A stretch of DNA of 64,000 nt from ZC4RG19 sp017577565. Lineage in GTDB: Bacteria > Actinomycetota > Acidimicrobiia > Acidimicrobiales > VFJN01. The stretch lies in the NCBI GenBank assembly GCA_047459075.1, contig VSCH01000011.1:12583-76582 (forward strand). Direction: 5' to 3'. The notes under the pieces are model-generated. The model was not told the DNA's origin. It saw only the letters and a program-made list of their open reading frames with translations, and ran no database searches. Below are positions 18,081 through 26,394 of this stretch, one piece after another (the first letter of the stretch is position 1; every line of letters starts with the position of its first letter). Made by a program: the position numbers and the translations under genes.

Positions 18081-19165
18081 TCGTCGTCGCCAAGATCGGG
18101 ACCTCGTCGATCACCTGCGAGAGCGGCGAGATCGACGAGTCGGTTGTCGCGAAGTTCTGCGCCGAGGTGGACGAGCTGCGCCAGCTCGGCCACCGGGTGG
18201 TGATCGTGACCAGCGGCGCCATCGCCGCCGGCCTGCCGGCCCTCGGGCTCACCGCCCGGCCGCGCGACGCCGTGACCCTGCAGGCGGCCTCCGCCGTCGG
18301 GCAGAGCCGCCTCATGCAGGTCTACGACGCGGCGCTGGCCCGGTCGGGGCTGGTGGCGGGCCAGGTGCTGCTCGCCCCGCTCGACTTCATGGTGCGCCAG
18401 CAGTACCTGCACGCCCGCTCGACGCTCAACCGGCTGCTCGAGCTCGGCGTCGTGCCGGTGGTCAACGAGAACGACGCCATCGCCGACGACGAGATCCGCT
18501 TCGGCGACAACGACCGCCTGGCGGCCCTGGTGGCGCACCTGCTCGCCGCCGACCTGCTCGTGCTGCTCACCGACCAGCCCGGCCTGCTGAGCGGCGACCC
18601 CCGGTTCGACGCCGAGGCCTCGCTCATCGAGGAGATCGTCGAGGTCGACCACAGCTTCGAGGCCATGGCCGGGGGGGTGGGGTCCGACCGGGGCAGCGGC
18701 GGCATGGCCTCGAAGCTGGCCGCGGCGAAGATCGCGGCGTGGTCGGGGGTGCGGGCGGTCATCGCCCACGCCCACCGGACCGGTGTGCTCGTCGACGCCG
18801 TCAAGGGCCAGCCGGGGATCGGGACCGTCGTCGTGCCCCGGAAGCGCCGGCTGCCGGCGCGCAAGCTGTGGATCGCGTTCGCCGTCGGGTCGGCCGGCAC
18901 GATCCTCGTCGACGAGGGCGCCAAGCGGGCGCTGTGCGAGCGGGGCGTGTCGCTCCTGCCGGCGGGCGTCATCGGCGTCAAGGGGAGCTTCGAGGCCGAC
19001 GACGCGGTCGAGATCGCCGGGCCCGACGGCGAGGTGTTCGCCAAGGGCCTGAGCCGCCTGGACGCCGCCGGGCTGCGCGAGGTGTCCGGGCTGCGCACGT
19101 CCCAGCTGCCCGAGGGCGTGCCCCACGAGGTCGTGCACCGCGACGACCTCGTCGTGCTGCCCTGA
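18077..19165 (+). CDS. proB: Glutamate 5-kinase
   Basis: First step of proline synthesis: phosphorylates the gamma carboxylate of glutamate. The 362-residue protein has the amino-acid-kinase domain (VVAKIGTSSIT at the N-terminus, VTSGAIAAGL about 45-54, VVNENDAIADDEIRFGDND about 130-149). A C-terminal PUA domain starts at about residue 270. The GTG start overlaps the obg stop as GTGA. proA, normally next, is instead 14 kb away at 33032. A terminator hairpin follows, so the operon ends here. Confidence 0.96.
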   Translation: MIVVAKIGTSSITCESGEIDESVVAKFCAEVDELRQLGHRVVIVTSGAIAAGLPALGLTARPRDAVTLQAASAVGQSRLMQVYDAALARSGLVAGQVLLAPLDFMVRQQYLHARSTLNRLLELGVVPVVNENDAIADDEIRFGDNDRLAALVAHLLAADLLVLLTDQPGLLSGDPRFDAEASLIEEIVEVDHSFEAMAGGVGSDRGSGGMASKLAAAKIAAWSGVRAVIAHAHRTGVLVDAVKGQPGIGTVVVPRKRRLPARKLWIAFAVGSAGTILVDEGAKRALCERGVSLLPAGVIGVKGSFEADDAVEIAGPDGEVFAKGLSRLDAAGLREVSGLRTSQLPEGVPHEVVHRDDLVVLP

Positions 19166-19181
19166 GGCGCGCCGGCGGCGC

Positions 19182-19206
19182 CGCCCCCGGGCGCCGCCCG
19201 GGGGCG
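19182..19206 (+). terminator. Hairpin terminator after proB
   Basis: Ten-base arms CGCCCCCGGG and CCCGGGGGCG enclose a 5-base loop. The structure ends 3 bases before the -10 hexamer of the next gene, so terminator and promoter are nearly fused. Confidence 0.6.
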
Positions 19207-19208
19207 GG

Positions 19209-19214
19209 TACGGT
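19209..19214 (+). promoter_or_regulatory. -10 hexamer (TACGGT) upstream of a mini-ORF and the 19239 gene
   Basis: TACGGT ends 7 bases before the GTG at 19222, the leaderless spacing seen elsewhere. That GTG starts a six-codon ORF rather than the main gene. Confidence 0.45.
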
Positions 19215-19221
19215 CGCCGGC

Positions 19222-19242
19222 GTGACCAGGGGTCAGCGGTGA
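19222..19242 (+). other. Six-codon leader ORF (VTRGQR) coupled to the 19239 gene
   Basis: GTG at 19222 opens a six-codon frame that ends with TGA at 19240-19242. This TGA overlaps the GTG start (19239-19241) of the membrane protein gene as GTGA. The GTG has leaderless spacing from a TACGGT hexamer. It may be a coupling or attenuator peptide, or the overlap may be chance. Confidence 0.3.
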
Positions 19243-20687
19243 GCCGAGGGCTGGACGCGCCGCCCGCCGCGCCGGCGGCCACGACACCGGGGGCGACCGG
19301 CCGGTCGCCGGGGGTCGCGGTCGCCCTCGTGGCGGCGCCCCTGCTCGCGCTCCTGCGGTGGTGGCAGCTCCACGGGCGGGCGCCGCTCACCTGGCAGGAC
19401 ACCGAGGACTTCGCGGCCATGGCCGAGGCGCCCTGGTCCAGCCGGTCGCTGTGGGCGGGCATCCGCCCGCCCGGGGTGCCGGTGCTCCTGCGCCTGGTCG
19501 GCGGCGACTGGTCACGCTACGTGGCGCTGCAGGCCGCGCTCGCCGTGGCCTGCTGGACCGCCCTGGCCGCGTCGGTGGCCACGGTCGTGCGGGGGCGGGG
19601 CCGGTGGGTGGCGGCCGCGGCGGTCGTGGCGCTGGCCACCACGACCCCGGTGACGATGTGGGAGCGGTCGGTGCTCTCCGAGTCGCCCGCCCTGTCGCTG
19701 CTCGCCCTGACGGTGGCGGCCGGCCTCCAGGTCGCCCGGTCGCCCGGCCGGTGGACGGTGCTCGGGACCGTGGCCGCCGGGGCCGCGTGGCTGGCGGTGC
19801 GGGACAGCCACGCTGCGGTCGCGCTGGCCGGCGGCGCCGCGGCGCTCGGGGCGGGGGCGGGGGCGTGGGTCCGCGCCCGCCGCACCGGTCGCGACGCCGG
19901 CCCGGGCGGGGCCCCGGCCCGGGCGTGGCCGCTGGCCGCCCTGGGGGCGGCGGCGCTCGCCCTCGGCGGGCTGGCGATGGCCGGTGCGGCCCGGGGCGAC
20001 CGCGACGCCTTCCCGACCCGCAACGTCTACGCCGTCCGGATCCTGCCCTACCCCGAGCGGGTGCGGTGGTTCGCCGACCACGGGATGCCCCAGGCCGAGC
20101 ACTTCCTCGGGCCCGACCGGCGGGCGCCGTACGTCGAGCGCGGCCGGGCACCGGTCGTCGCCGTCCCCGACGGCGACCCCGAGCTCGAGCCCTGGCTCCG
20201 GTGGGTGGCGTCGGAGGGCCGCACCGCCCTGCTGCGCTACATGGCCACGCACCCCGGCTACCTGCTGGCCGAGCCGTTCCGGAGCCCCGAGCGGGCCTTC
20301 AACAACGCCGACGGCGACCGGGGCTTCTACGCGGCGCCCGACACGGTGCGGGCCCCGCTCGTCGACCGGCTCCTGGCGCCGTCCACCCCGGTGGTGCTGG
20401 CGGTCGGGGCCCTGCTCCTCGGCTGGGGCCTGGGCCTCCGGCGCTGGACCCCGGCGCTGGTGACCGGGGCGGCCGGCGTCGCCCTGGCCGCCGTCCACGG
20501 CCTCGTGGCCTGGCACGGCGACGGGATGGAGACGGCCCGCCACCTCGTCGTGCCGGCGCTCCAGCTCCGCGTCGGGGTGCTGCTCCTGGCCGTCGGCCTC
20601 CTGCCCGCGCCCCCGGGCGGGGCGGGGGAGGGGGGCGTCCCGCCGGGACCGCCGGGTGGGGAGCCGGCCGGTCAGAGGTCGGGGTAG
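19239..20687 (+). CDS. Polytopic membrane protein, glycosyltransferase-like, function unknown
   Basis: A 482-residue protein with about nine hydrophobic segments. The first large loop carries WQDTEDFAAMAEAPWSSRSLWAG, where an acidic pair early in the first exoplasmic loop resembles GT-C transferases. A central soluble loop (about 260-360) and a Gly/Pro-rich C-terminal tail follow. No family is recognised with certainty. The start is the GTG overlapping the tiny leader ORF. The 3' end overlaps the convergent SDR gene by 16 bases, so the last residues of both share DNA. Confidence 0.65.
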   Translation: MSRGLDAPPAAPAATTPGATGRSPGVAVALVAAPLLALLRWWQLHGRAPLTWQDTEDFAAMAEAPWSSRSLWAGIRPPGVPVLLRLVGGDWSRYVALQAALAVACWTALAASVATVVRGRGRWVAAAAVVALATTTPVTMWERSVLSESPALSLLALTVAAGLQVARSPGRWTVLGTVAAGAAWLAVRDSHAAVALAGGAAALGAGAGAWVRARRTGRDAGPGGAPARAWPLAALGAAALALGGLAMAGAARGDRDAFPTRNVYAVRILPYPERVRWFADHGMPQAEHFLGPDRRAPYVERGRAPVVAVPDGDPELEPWLRWVASEGRTALLRYMATHPGYLLAEPFRSPERAFNNADGDRGFYAAPDTVRAPLVDRLLAPSTPVVLAVGALLLGWGLGLRRWTPALVTGAAGVALAAVHGLVAWHGDGMETARHLVVPALQLRVGVLLLAVGLLPAPPGGAGEGGVPPGPPGGEPAGQRSG

Positions 20688-21475
20688 CCGGGGTCGAGGC
20701 TCGGGTGGTCGAGCCCGCCGTCGACGCCCACGACCTGGCCGGTCAGGTACGACGACGCCGGCGAGGCCAGGAACAGGATGGCGGCGGCCACCTCGTCGGG
20801 GTCGCCGATGCGGCGCAGCGGCGTGGCCTGCTCGAGCCCCCGCCGGGTGGCCTCGTCCTCGGTGACCAGCGCCAGCGCCGAGGTGGCGACCGCGCCGACC
20901 GCCACGGCGTTGACCCGGACGCGCGGCGCCAGGTCGCGGGCGGCGAGGCGCGTCCAGTGCGACAGCGCGGCCTTGGCCGTGCCGTAGGCCACGTACCCCC
21001 GCCCGGCGGCCGAGCCGATGGCCGAGGACACGTTGACGACGGCCGCCGCCTCGCCGTCCGGGCGGGGGGAGGCCAGCATCAGCGGCACCGCCGCCCGGGT
21101 GACGGCGTGGGCCGTGGACACGTTGAAGCGGAACGCGGCCTCGAGGTGCCGGGCCTCCGTGCGGGTGAGCTCGCGGGGCATCCAGCCCCCGACGTTGTTG
21201 ACCACGACGTCGAGCCGGCCGAACGCGTCGGCGGCCGCCTCGGCCAGACCGGCGGCGGCGTCGAGGTCGGACAGGTCGGCGGGCACGACGACGGCCCGGC
21301 GCCCCGCGGCCTCGATACGCTCGGCCACGGCGGCGAGCTGCTGCTCGGTGCGGGCGGCGACGAGGACGTCGGCGCCCGCCTCGGCCAGCGCCACCGCGGT
21401 CGCCGCGCCGATGCCGCGCCCGGCGCCGGTGACGACGGCGGCCCGGTCGGTGAGGCGGAACCGGTCGAGGATCAC
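20672..21475 (-). CDS. Short-chain dehydrogenase/reductase
   Basis: A 267-residue classical SDR oxidoreductase. It has the cofactor site TGAGRGIG near residue 15 and a strand-4 motif NNVGG (usually NNAG). The catalytic Ser lies in VVNVSSA and the YGTAK motif is the YxxxK proton relay. The C-terminus VGVDGGLDH is typical. An Arg after the first beta strand (AARTEQQ) suggests NADP. The GTG start at 21475 overlaps the upstream methyltransferase stop as GTGA. The substrate is unknown. Confidence 0.88.
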   Translation of the reverse strand: MILDRFRLTDRAAVVTGAGRGIGAATAVALAEAGADVLVAARTEQQLAAVAERIEAAGRRAVVVPADLSDLDAAAGLAEAAADAFGRLDVVVNNVGGWMPRELTRTEARHLEAAFRFNVSTAHAVTRAAVPLMLASPRPDGEAAAVVNVSSAIGSAAGRGYVAYGTAKAALSHWTRLAARDLAPRVRVNAVAVGAVATSALALVTEDEATRRGLEQATPLRRIGDPDEVAAAILFLASPASSYLTGQVVGVDGGLDHPSLDPGYPDL

Positions 21476-22137
21476 GTCGTGCCCCTCCCGAGGACGTGGT
21501 CGCGGATCCAGCTGTGCATGGCGATGCCGGAGGCCACCCCGGCGTTGATCGACCGGGTGGAGCCGAACATGGTGATCGAGCGGACCTCCGCGCACGCCGC
21601 CCGGGCGGCCTCGGAGAGCCCGGGGCCCTCCTGGCCGAAGAGGAGCACGCACCGGCGGGGGAGCGGGGACGACTCCAGCGGCACGGACCCCGGCAGGTTG
21701 TCGATGCCGACGAGCGGCAGGCCCTCGCCCGCCGCCCAGGCCGCGAGGTCCTCGATCGTCGGGTGGTGGACGACGTGCTGGTAGCGCTCGGTCACCATCG
21801 CCCCCCGCCGGTTCCAGCGCCGGCGCCCGACGATGTGCACCGCCGCGGCCAGGAAGGCGTTGGCGTTGCGGACGACCGTGCCGATGTTGAGGTCGTGGCG
21901 CCAGTTCTCGATGGCCACGTGGAACGGGTGCCGCCGGGTGTCCAGGTCGGCGACGATGGCCTCGACCTTCCAGTAGCGGTAGCGGTCGACGACGTTGCGA
22001 CGGTCACCGCGGGCCAGCAGCTCCGGGTCGAGGCGGGGGTCGTCCGGCCACGGGTGGGGGTGCGGCCCGACGCCGACCGGCGGGTCGGTCCCCGGCGCCG
22101 GGCGCCCGGCGCCCGCGGCCTGCTCGGGCCCGTTCAG
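21472..22137 (-). CDS. SpoU/TrmH-family RNA 2'-O-methyltransferase (probable CTG start)
   Basis: SPOUT methyltransferase that methylates ribose 2'-OH in tRNA or rRNA. About 221 residues. It shows motif 1 NIGTVVRNANAF, motif 2 LLFGQEGPGLS and motif 3 ITMFGSTRSINAGVASGIAMH (the knot, which includes the catalytic and SAM-binding loops). No ATG, GTG or TTG precedes the conserved region in frame. The best start is a CTG at 22137 that overlaps the pspA TGA as CTGA, mimicking the GTGA couplings around it. The first in-frame GTG (FHVAIENW region) would remove about 65 residues but keep the knot. Confidence 0.85.
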   Translation of the reverse strand: MNGPEQAAGAGRPAPGTDPPVGVGPHPHPWPDDPRLDPELLARGDRRNVVDRYRYWKVEAIVADLDTRRHPFHVAIENWRHDLNIGTVVRNANAFLAAAVHIVGRRRWNRRGAMVTERYQHVVHHPTIEDLAAWAAGEGLPLVGIDNLPGSVPLESSPLPRRCVLLFGQEGPGLSEAARAACAEVRSITMFGSTRSINAGVASGIAMHSWIRDHVLGRGTT

Positions 22138-22922
22138 GACGTGGTGCCCGACGCGCCGCCGGCCGTGTCGGTGGGCGCGTCGGACGTCGTCGACGAGCCC
22201 GGCCCGATGCCGAGCTGCTCCCGGATCTGGGCCAGCCGGGCCTGGGCCTCGGTGTTCAACGCCGCCTGCTCGACCTCGAGCATGCGGGACTCCACGGAGC
22301 TCTCGGTCAGCTCGGCCATGCCCTTGGCCCGGGCGTAGCGGGCCTCGATCTTCTGGCGGACCTCGTCGAGCGTCGGCACGTCCTGGCCCACCGCCTCGGA
22401 CAGCGAGGCCATGGCCGTGTTCATCTGCTCCTGCATCTTCGCCTGGTCGAGCTGGCTGAGCAGCTTCTGGCGCTCGGCGAGCTTCTGCTGCAGGGCGGTG
22501 GCGTTCTGCTGCACGGCGGCCTTGGCCTGGTTGGCGGCCTCGGTCGACTGCAGGTGCAGGGCCTTCAGGTCCTCGACCTCGCGCTCGAGGGCGATGAGGC
22601 GGTTGGCGAAGCTCTCGGCCGTCGCCGTGTACTCCGCGGCCTTGGCGTGGTCGCCGGCCTGGGCCGCCTGCTCGGCCATGAGCACGGCCTGCCGGGCGTT
22701 GGCGTTGACCTTCTCCAGGTCGGCCATCGCCCGGTTGAGCCGCATCTCGGTCTGCTTCTGGTGGGCGATGACGTTGGCGGCCTGCTCCTTGAGCCGGCGG
22801 TGCTGGTCCTGGGCCTCCTGGATGGCCTGTTCGAGCTGGACCTTGGGGTCGGCGCGCTCCTCGAGAGACATGCCGAGCTTCGCCGTGATGTAGGCCCACC
22901 ACCGTCGCAACACCTTGAGCAT
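22134..22922 (-). CDS. pspA: PspA/IM30 family membrane-stress protein
   Basis: Coiled-coil ESCRT-III-like protein that coats and protects the inner membrane. The 262-residue sequence starts with an amphipathic helix MLKVLRRWWAYITAKLG and then DPKVQLEQAIQEAQ, a PspA hallmark. Almost continuous heptad-rich helix follows to about residue 240, with a low-complexity Ser/Thr/Gly tail after it. It is flanked by MurJ upstream and the RNA methyltransferase downstream, consistent with an envelope-maintenance locus. Confidence 0.93.
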   Translation of the reverse strand: MLKVLRRWWAYITAKLGMSLEERADPKVQLEQAIQEAQDQHRRLKEQAANVIAHQKQTEMRLNRAMADLEKVNANARQAVLMAEQAAQAGDHAKAAEYTATAESFANRLIALEREVEDLKALHLQSTEAANQAKAAVQQNATALQQKLAERQKLLSQLDQAKMQEQMNTAMASLSEAVGQDVPTLDEVRQKIEARYARAKGMAELTESSVESRMLEVEQAALNTEAQARLAQIREQLGIGPGSSTTSDAPTDTAGGASGTTS

Positions 22923-22940
22923 GCCCGCACCTTAGATCGC

Positions 22941-25517
22941 TCAGCGGCGCAGTCGGCGTGCGATGCCTCCGAGGCGGGCCACGGTCGCCCGCGCCTCGGG
23001 CACGCCGAGGCGGTGGGTGACGGCCATGTAGGCGAGGCCCGCGGGCCCGACGACCAGCACCACCTCGACCACGTCGGGCAGCGCGGCGAGCACGCGCTCG
23101 GCGCCGGCGGCCACCACCGCGGCCACCGCGCAGCCGACCGAGATGGGCGGGAGCCAGCGGCCGGCCAGCTTGGTGCGACCGATGCGCCACGCCAGGGCCG
23201 TGCTCAGCATGCGGTACTCGACCCAACGGGAGACCGTCGCACCGATGGCCAGGCCGAGGATGCCGAGGTGCACGACGCCCTCGGGGTCGTCCCGCACCGC
23301 CGCGGGCAGCGGGCCGACCGCGAACACGTCGCCCCAGCCCTCGACCTGCTCCGGCCCGACGTAGAGGCGGTCGAGCGGGAACATGAAGGCGAGGCCGACG
23401 ATCGCCGACAGGACGACGCCGAGCACGCCGAGCCGGGCGGGCGTGCGGGGGTCGTCGAGCGCGTAGAGGCCGTTCTGCAGCAGGCGGGTGGCGGTGGCCG
23501 GCAGGAGCCCGACGGCGAGGACGGCCAGCGTCAGCCACACCGCGACCGTGTCGGCCCGCCCGAAGCTGCCCCGCTCGAACACCGCGGCGACGATGACGTC
23601 GCCGACGACGATGAACATCGTGGCCGTGAAGGCCACGTACCAGCCCATGCGGGCCATGCTGTCCTCGAGCCGCAGCCGGAAGCGCCGCCGGGTGTCCGGG
23701 TCGTGCACGCTGACCTGCGACATGTCGGGCAGCTCGGCGGCCGCCACGCTGACGCCGAACAGGCTGACCGGCAGCAGGTAGAGGACCATCGTGTAGGTGA
23801 GCGACGAGACCGCGCCGCTGACCAGGTAGCTGGCCAGCCACAGGTCGACCCACCCCATGATCTGGATGGCGCCCCGCCCGGCCAGCACCGGCAGGAAGCG
23901 GCCGATGACGCTGCGGACCCACGGGTCGCGGGCGTGCAGGTTGGGGCGCACGGCGCCGAGCAGGCGCCGGACCGGCCGGAGCTGCACGCCGAACTGGAGC
24001 ACGCCGCCCACGAACACGCCCCAGGACAGGGCGACGGCGAGGTCGCGCTGGTCGGCCGCCGAGGTGTGGCCGCCGACGACGACCGCCCCGCCGACGAGCG
24101 CGGCGATCTGGGCCACGTTCCACAGCACCGGGGCGACGTAGGAGAGGAAGAACTGCTTGTGGCTGTTCAGGACGCCCAGGCACCAGGCCGACAGCACGAG
24201 GAAGCCGATGCCCGGGAACATGATCCGGGTGAGCTGGACGGTCAGCTCGTACTTGTCCTCGGCGAAGCCGGGCACGAGCAGGTCGGTGAGCGGCGCCGCG
24301 AACACGACGCCGACCAGGCTGATGACCCCGGTGAGCGCGGCCAGCAGGCCGGCGATGGCGCCGGCGACGTGCCCGGCCTCCTCGTCGCGGCCCTCGGCCC
24401 GCAGGCGGGCGTAGACGGGGATGAACGAGGCGGACAGCACCCCCTCGCCGAGCAGGTTCTGCATGAGGTTGGGGATGCGCAGGGCCGCCTTGAAGGCGTC
24501 GGCGGCGGGGCCCGCGCCGAGGAAGGCCGCGGTGACCATCTCGCGGATCAGCCCGGCGCAGCGCGACAGGAAGATGCCGGCGGCGACGAGCAGCGAGCCC
24601 CGGGCGTTGGAGCGGGGGGCCGGCTCGGCCTCCTCGGGCGCGGCCGTCGTCGTGCCGCCGGCGTCCCCGGCCGCCTCCTCGGCTGCGGTGGTCGGTCCCG
24701 GGGTCGCCGGCCAGGTCTCCTCCCAGACCACGTCCTGCTCGGCCGTGTCCGGGCCGCCCCACCCGACGTCCGGCGTGTCCCAGCTCGGGGCCGGCGCCCA
24801 CCCCGGCTCGTGGTCGGCGGCCGGCTGCCGCGCCCACCCCGCGTCGCCCCCGGTCGGCTCCCCGGGGGACCAGGTCTCGTCCCGCCCCGGCGCCCAGGGG
24901 CCGGCCCGGCCGTCCGGTGCCCGGGTCGCCTCGGGGTCGGGGGCCCAGGGGCCGGCCTCCCGGGGGGCGTGGGGCTCGGCCCGTCCGGGGCCCCACGGGT
25001 CGGCCCCTCGGGCCGGCGACCCACCGGCCCAGGGGTCGGGCCGGTCGGCGGGCGGGCGCGCGCCGGCCGCGCCGGGCTCGCCGCCCCCCGGGTCGTCCCG
25101 CTCGGTCGCCCACGGCTCCTCGACGTGGACGGCCCGGTGCTCGCCGGTCATCCACGGTCCCGGCGGCTGCTGGGCCAGGCCGGGCGACTCGGGCGCCAGG
25201 CCGAACATGTCGGCGGGCAGGGGCAGCTCCCCGGTCACCTCCTCCGGCGACCAGCGGTAGGCGGGCGGCTCGGCCCCGGCCCAGCGCAGCCGCCGCGGGC
25301 CCGGGCGGTCACCGCCGGGCGGGGCCGCCCCGCCGCCCTCGGCCCCGGTCGCCGCGCCCGGCGACCGGCCGAAGAACTCCCGGGCGCGGCGGCGGTTCTC
25401 CTCGCCGTAGTGCAGCTCGGCCTCGTCGACGGACCGCCGGACCCGGCGCGCCCGGGGCTCGCCGCCCTGCCGCTCGGGCGCCGCGCCCCGCTCGTCCCGC
25501 CGCCGTCGTCGGCTCAC
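22941..25517 (-). CDS. murJ: Lipid II flippase MurJ (MviN) with long disordered N-terminal extension
   Basis: Moves lipid II across the membrane for wall synthesis. The MurJ core (about residues 303-858) has about 14 membrane helices. It starts SLLVAAGIFLSRCAGLIREM and includes the conserved ALRIPNLMQNLLGEGVLSAS. Before it lies a 300-residue cytoplasmic tail rich in Pro, Trp, Gly and Asp with repeats such as PWAPD, PWAPG and PWGPG. The N-terminus is strongly basic (VSRRRRRDER). GTG 25517 overlaps the upstream TGA as GTGA. Actinobacterial MurJ proteins often carry extra cytoplasmic regulatory regions, but this tail does not resemble the mycobacterial C-terminal pseudokinase. Confidence 0.9.
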   Translation of the reverse strand: MSRRRRRDERGAAPERQGGEPRARRVRRSVDEAELHYGEENRRRAREFFGRSPGAATGAEGGGAAPPGGDRPGPRRLRWAGAEPPAYRWSPEEVTGELPLPADMFGLAPESPGLAQQPPGPWMTGEHRAVHVEEPWATERDDPGGGEPGAAGARPPADRPDPWAGGSPARGADPWGPGRAEPHAPREAGPWAPDPEATRAPDGRAGPWAPGRDETWSPGEPTGGDAGWARQPAADHEPGWAPAPSWDTPDVGWGGPDTAEQDVVWEETWPATPGPTTAAEEAAGDAGGTTTAAPEEAEPAPRSNARGSLLVAAGIFLSRCAGLIREMVTAAFLGAGPAADAFKAALRIPNLMQNLLGEGVLSASFIPVYARLRAEGRDEEAGHVAGAIAGLLAALTGVISLVGVVFAAPLTDLLVPGFAEDKYELTVQLTRIMFPGIGFLVLSAWCLGVLNSHKQFFLSYVAPVLWNVAQIAALVGGAVVVGGHTSAADQRDLAVALSWGVFVGGVLQFGVQLRPVRRLLGAVRPNLHARDPWVRSVIGRFLPVLAGRGAIQIMGWVDLWLASYLVSGAVSSLTYTMVLYLLPVSLFGVSVAAAELPDMSQVSVHDPDTRRRFRLRLEDSMARMGWYVAFTATMFIVVGDVIVAAVFERGSFGRADTVAVWLTLAVLAVGLLPATATRLLQNGLYALDDPRTPARLGVLGVVLSAIVGLAFMFPLDRLYVGPEQVEGWGDVFAVGPLPAAVRDDPEGVVHLGILGLAIGATVSRWVEYRMLSTALAWRIGRTKLAGRWLPPISVGCAVAAVVAAGAERVLAALPDVVEVVLVVGPAGLAYMAVTHRLGVPEARATVARLGGIARRLRR

Positions 25518-26314
25518 CGCGCCCCGCCCGGTGGCAGGTCGCGCGGCCCCGCCGTCGCACCCCCCGCCGGGGTCACGCCCGCCTCGTCGAGCGCGAGGCG
25601 CAGCGCCTCCATCTCGCTCACGACGGCGTCGATGTCGGCGCCCAGGCCGCCGGTCGCCTCGGCGCCGCCCGTCGCCTGGGCGGAGATCTCGATGGTGCGG
25701 ACGACGGCCTCCTCCAGCCGGGCGTCCAGGAGGCGCAGCTCGCGCTGCGCCCGCTCGATCACCTGGTCGAGCCGGTCGGCGGACGCCCGCTGGGACGCGA
25801 GCGACCGCTGGACGGCGCGGTCGGCCTCGTCGAGGCCGTCCCCGGCGGCGGCCCGCTCGAGCTGGGCCAGGCGGCGCTCGATGTCGGCCACGTCGATGCC
25901 CCGGCGGGCCCGCACGAGCACCTGCCCCCGCTTGGCGACCTGCCAGCACTCCTCGACACCGGTCTGCACCCGCTGCTCGATCTCGCCCAGGCGGTCGCGC
26001 AGCGGCCCCGGCGGGATGCGCTCGACCGCGTGGGCGAACCGGGCCCGCGCCTGCAGCGCGTCCTGCACGAACCGCCGCCACGGCTCCTGCAGCGTGAAGG
26101 GGTCGATCCGCTCGCGGCGCGGTCCCCGGGGCGCGAGGCGCAGCACGTTGAGGGCCCACACCGCCACGCCGGCGAGCACCGCGGCCCACACCGGCAGCCC
26201 GACCACCGCCAGCACCACGGCGACGGCGATCCCGCCGAGGAGCCCGGGCGGCGACAGGAGCGCCCGGGCGCCGCGGTGGGAGAGCATGCGGTCGCGGAAG
26301 GTCGGCGCGGCCAT
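25514..26314 (-). CDS. Two-TM coiled-coil protein, function unknown
   Basis: A 266-residue protein with two adjacent membrane segments (about 25-42 and 44-60). A long charged helical region (about 75-235) rich in Glu, Arg and Gln follows, with heptads typical of coiled coil, and a short Gly/Pro tail. No enzymatic motif is visible. It is the first gene of a minus-strand unit with murJ (GTGA overlap), pspA and the RNA methyltransferase. That suggests an envelope role, perhaps as a scaffold for MurJ or PspA. Confidence 0.75.
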   Translation of the reverse strand: MAAPTFRDRMLSHRGARALLSPPGLLGGIAVAVVLAVVGLPVWAAVLAGVAVWALNVLRLAPRGPRRERIDPFTLQEPWRRFVQDALQARARFAHAVERIPPGPLRDRLGEIEQRVQTGVEECWQVAKRGQVLVRARRGIDVADIERRLAQLERAAAGDGLDEADRAVQRSLASQRASADRLDQVIERAQRELRLLDARLEEAVVRTIEISAQATGGAEATGGLGADIDAVVSEMEALRLALDEAGVTPAGGATAGPRDLPPGGAR

Positions 26315-26325
26315 AGGTGTCGTTC

Positions 26326-26331
26326 ACGTTA
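26326..26331 (-). promoter_or_regulatory. Candidate -10 (TAACGT) for the murJ-pspA unit
   Basis: On the minus strand TAACGT ends 11 bases before ATG 26314, leaving at most a few bases of leader. A strong terminator for the ABC operon lies just upstream. Confidence 0.4.
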
Positions 26332-26342
26332 CGCGGGCGCGC

Positions 26343-26387
26343 ACCGCCCCCGGCGCATCGGCGACGGGCCGCGGCGCCGGGGGCGGT
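26343..26387 (-). terminator. Long-stem terminator of the ABC transporter operon
   Basis: Fourteen-base perfect arms (ACCGCCCCCGGCGC and its complement) enclose a 17-base loop. The structure lies 8 bases beyond the stop of the solute-binding protein, the last gene of the minus-strand operon. Confidence 0.7.
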
Positions 26388-26394
26388 CCGGGCC

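Noticed and set aside
24700..25100. DNA-level tandem repeat in the murJ extension
   Set aside because: The Pro/Trp motifs recur at protein level, but the DNA units are irregular in length and sequence, so I do not call a DNA repeat.
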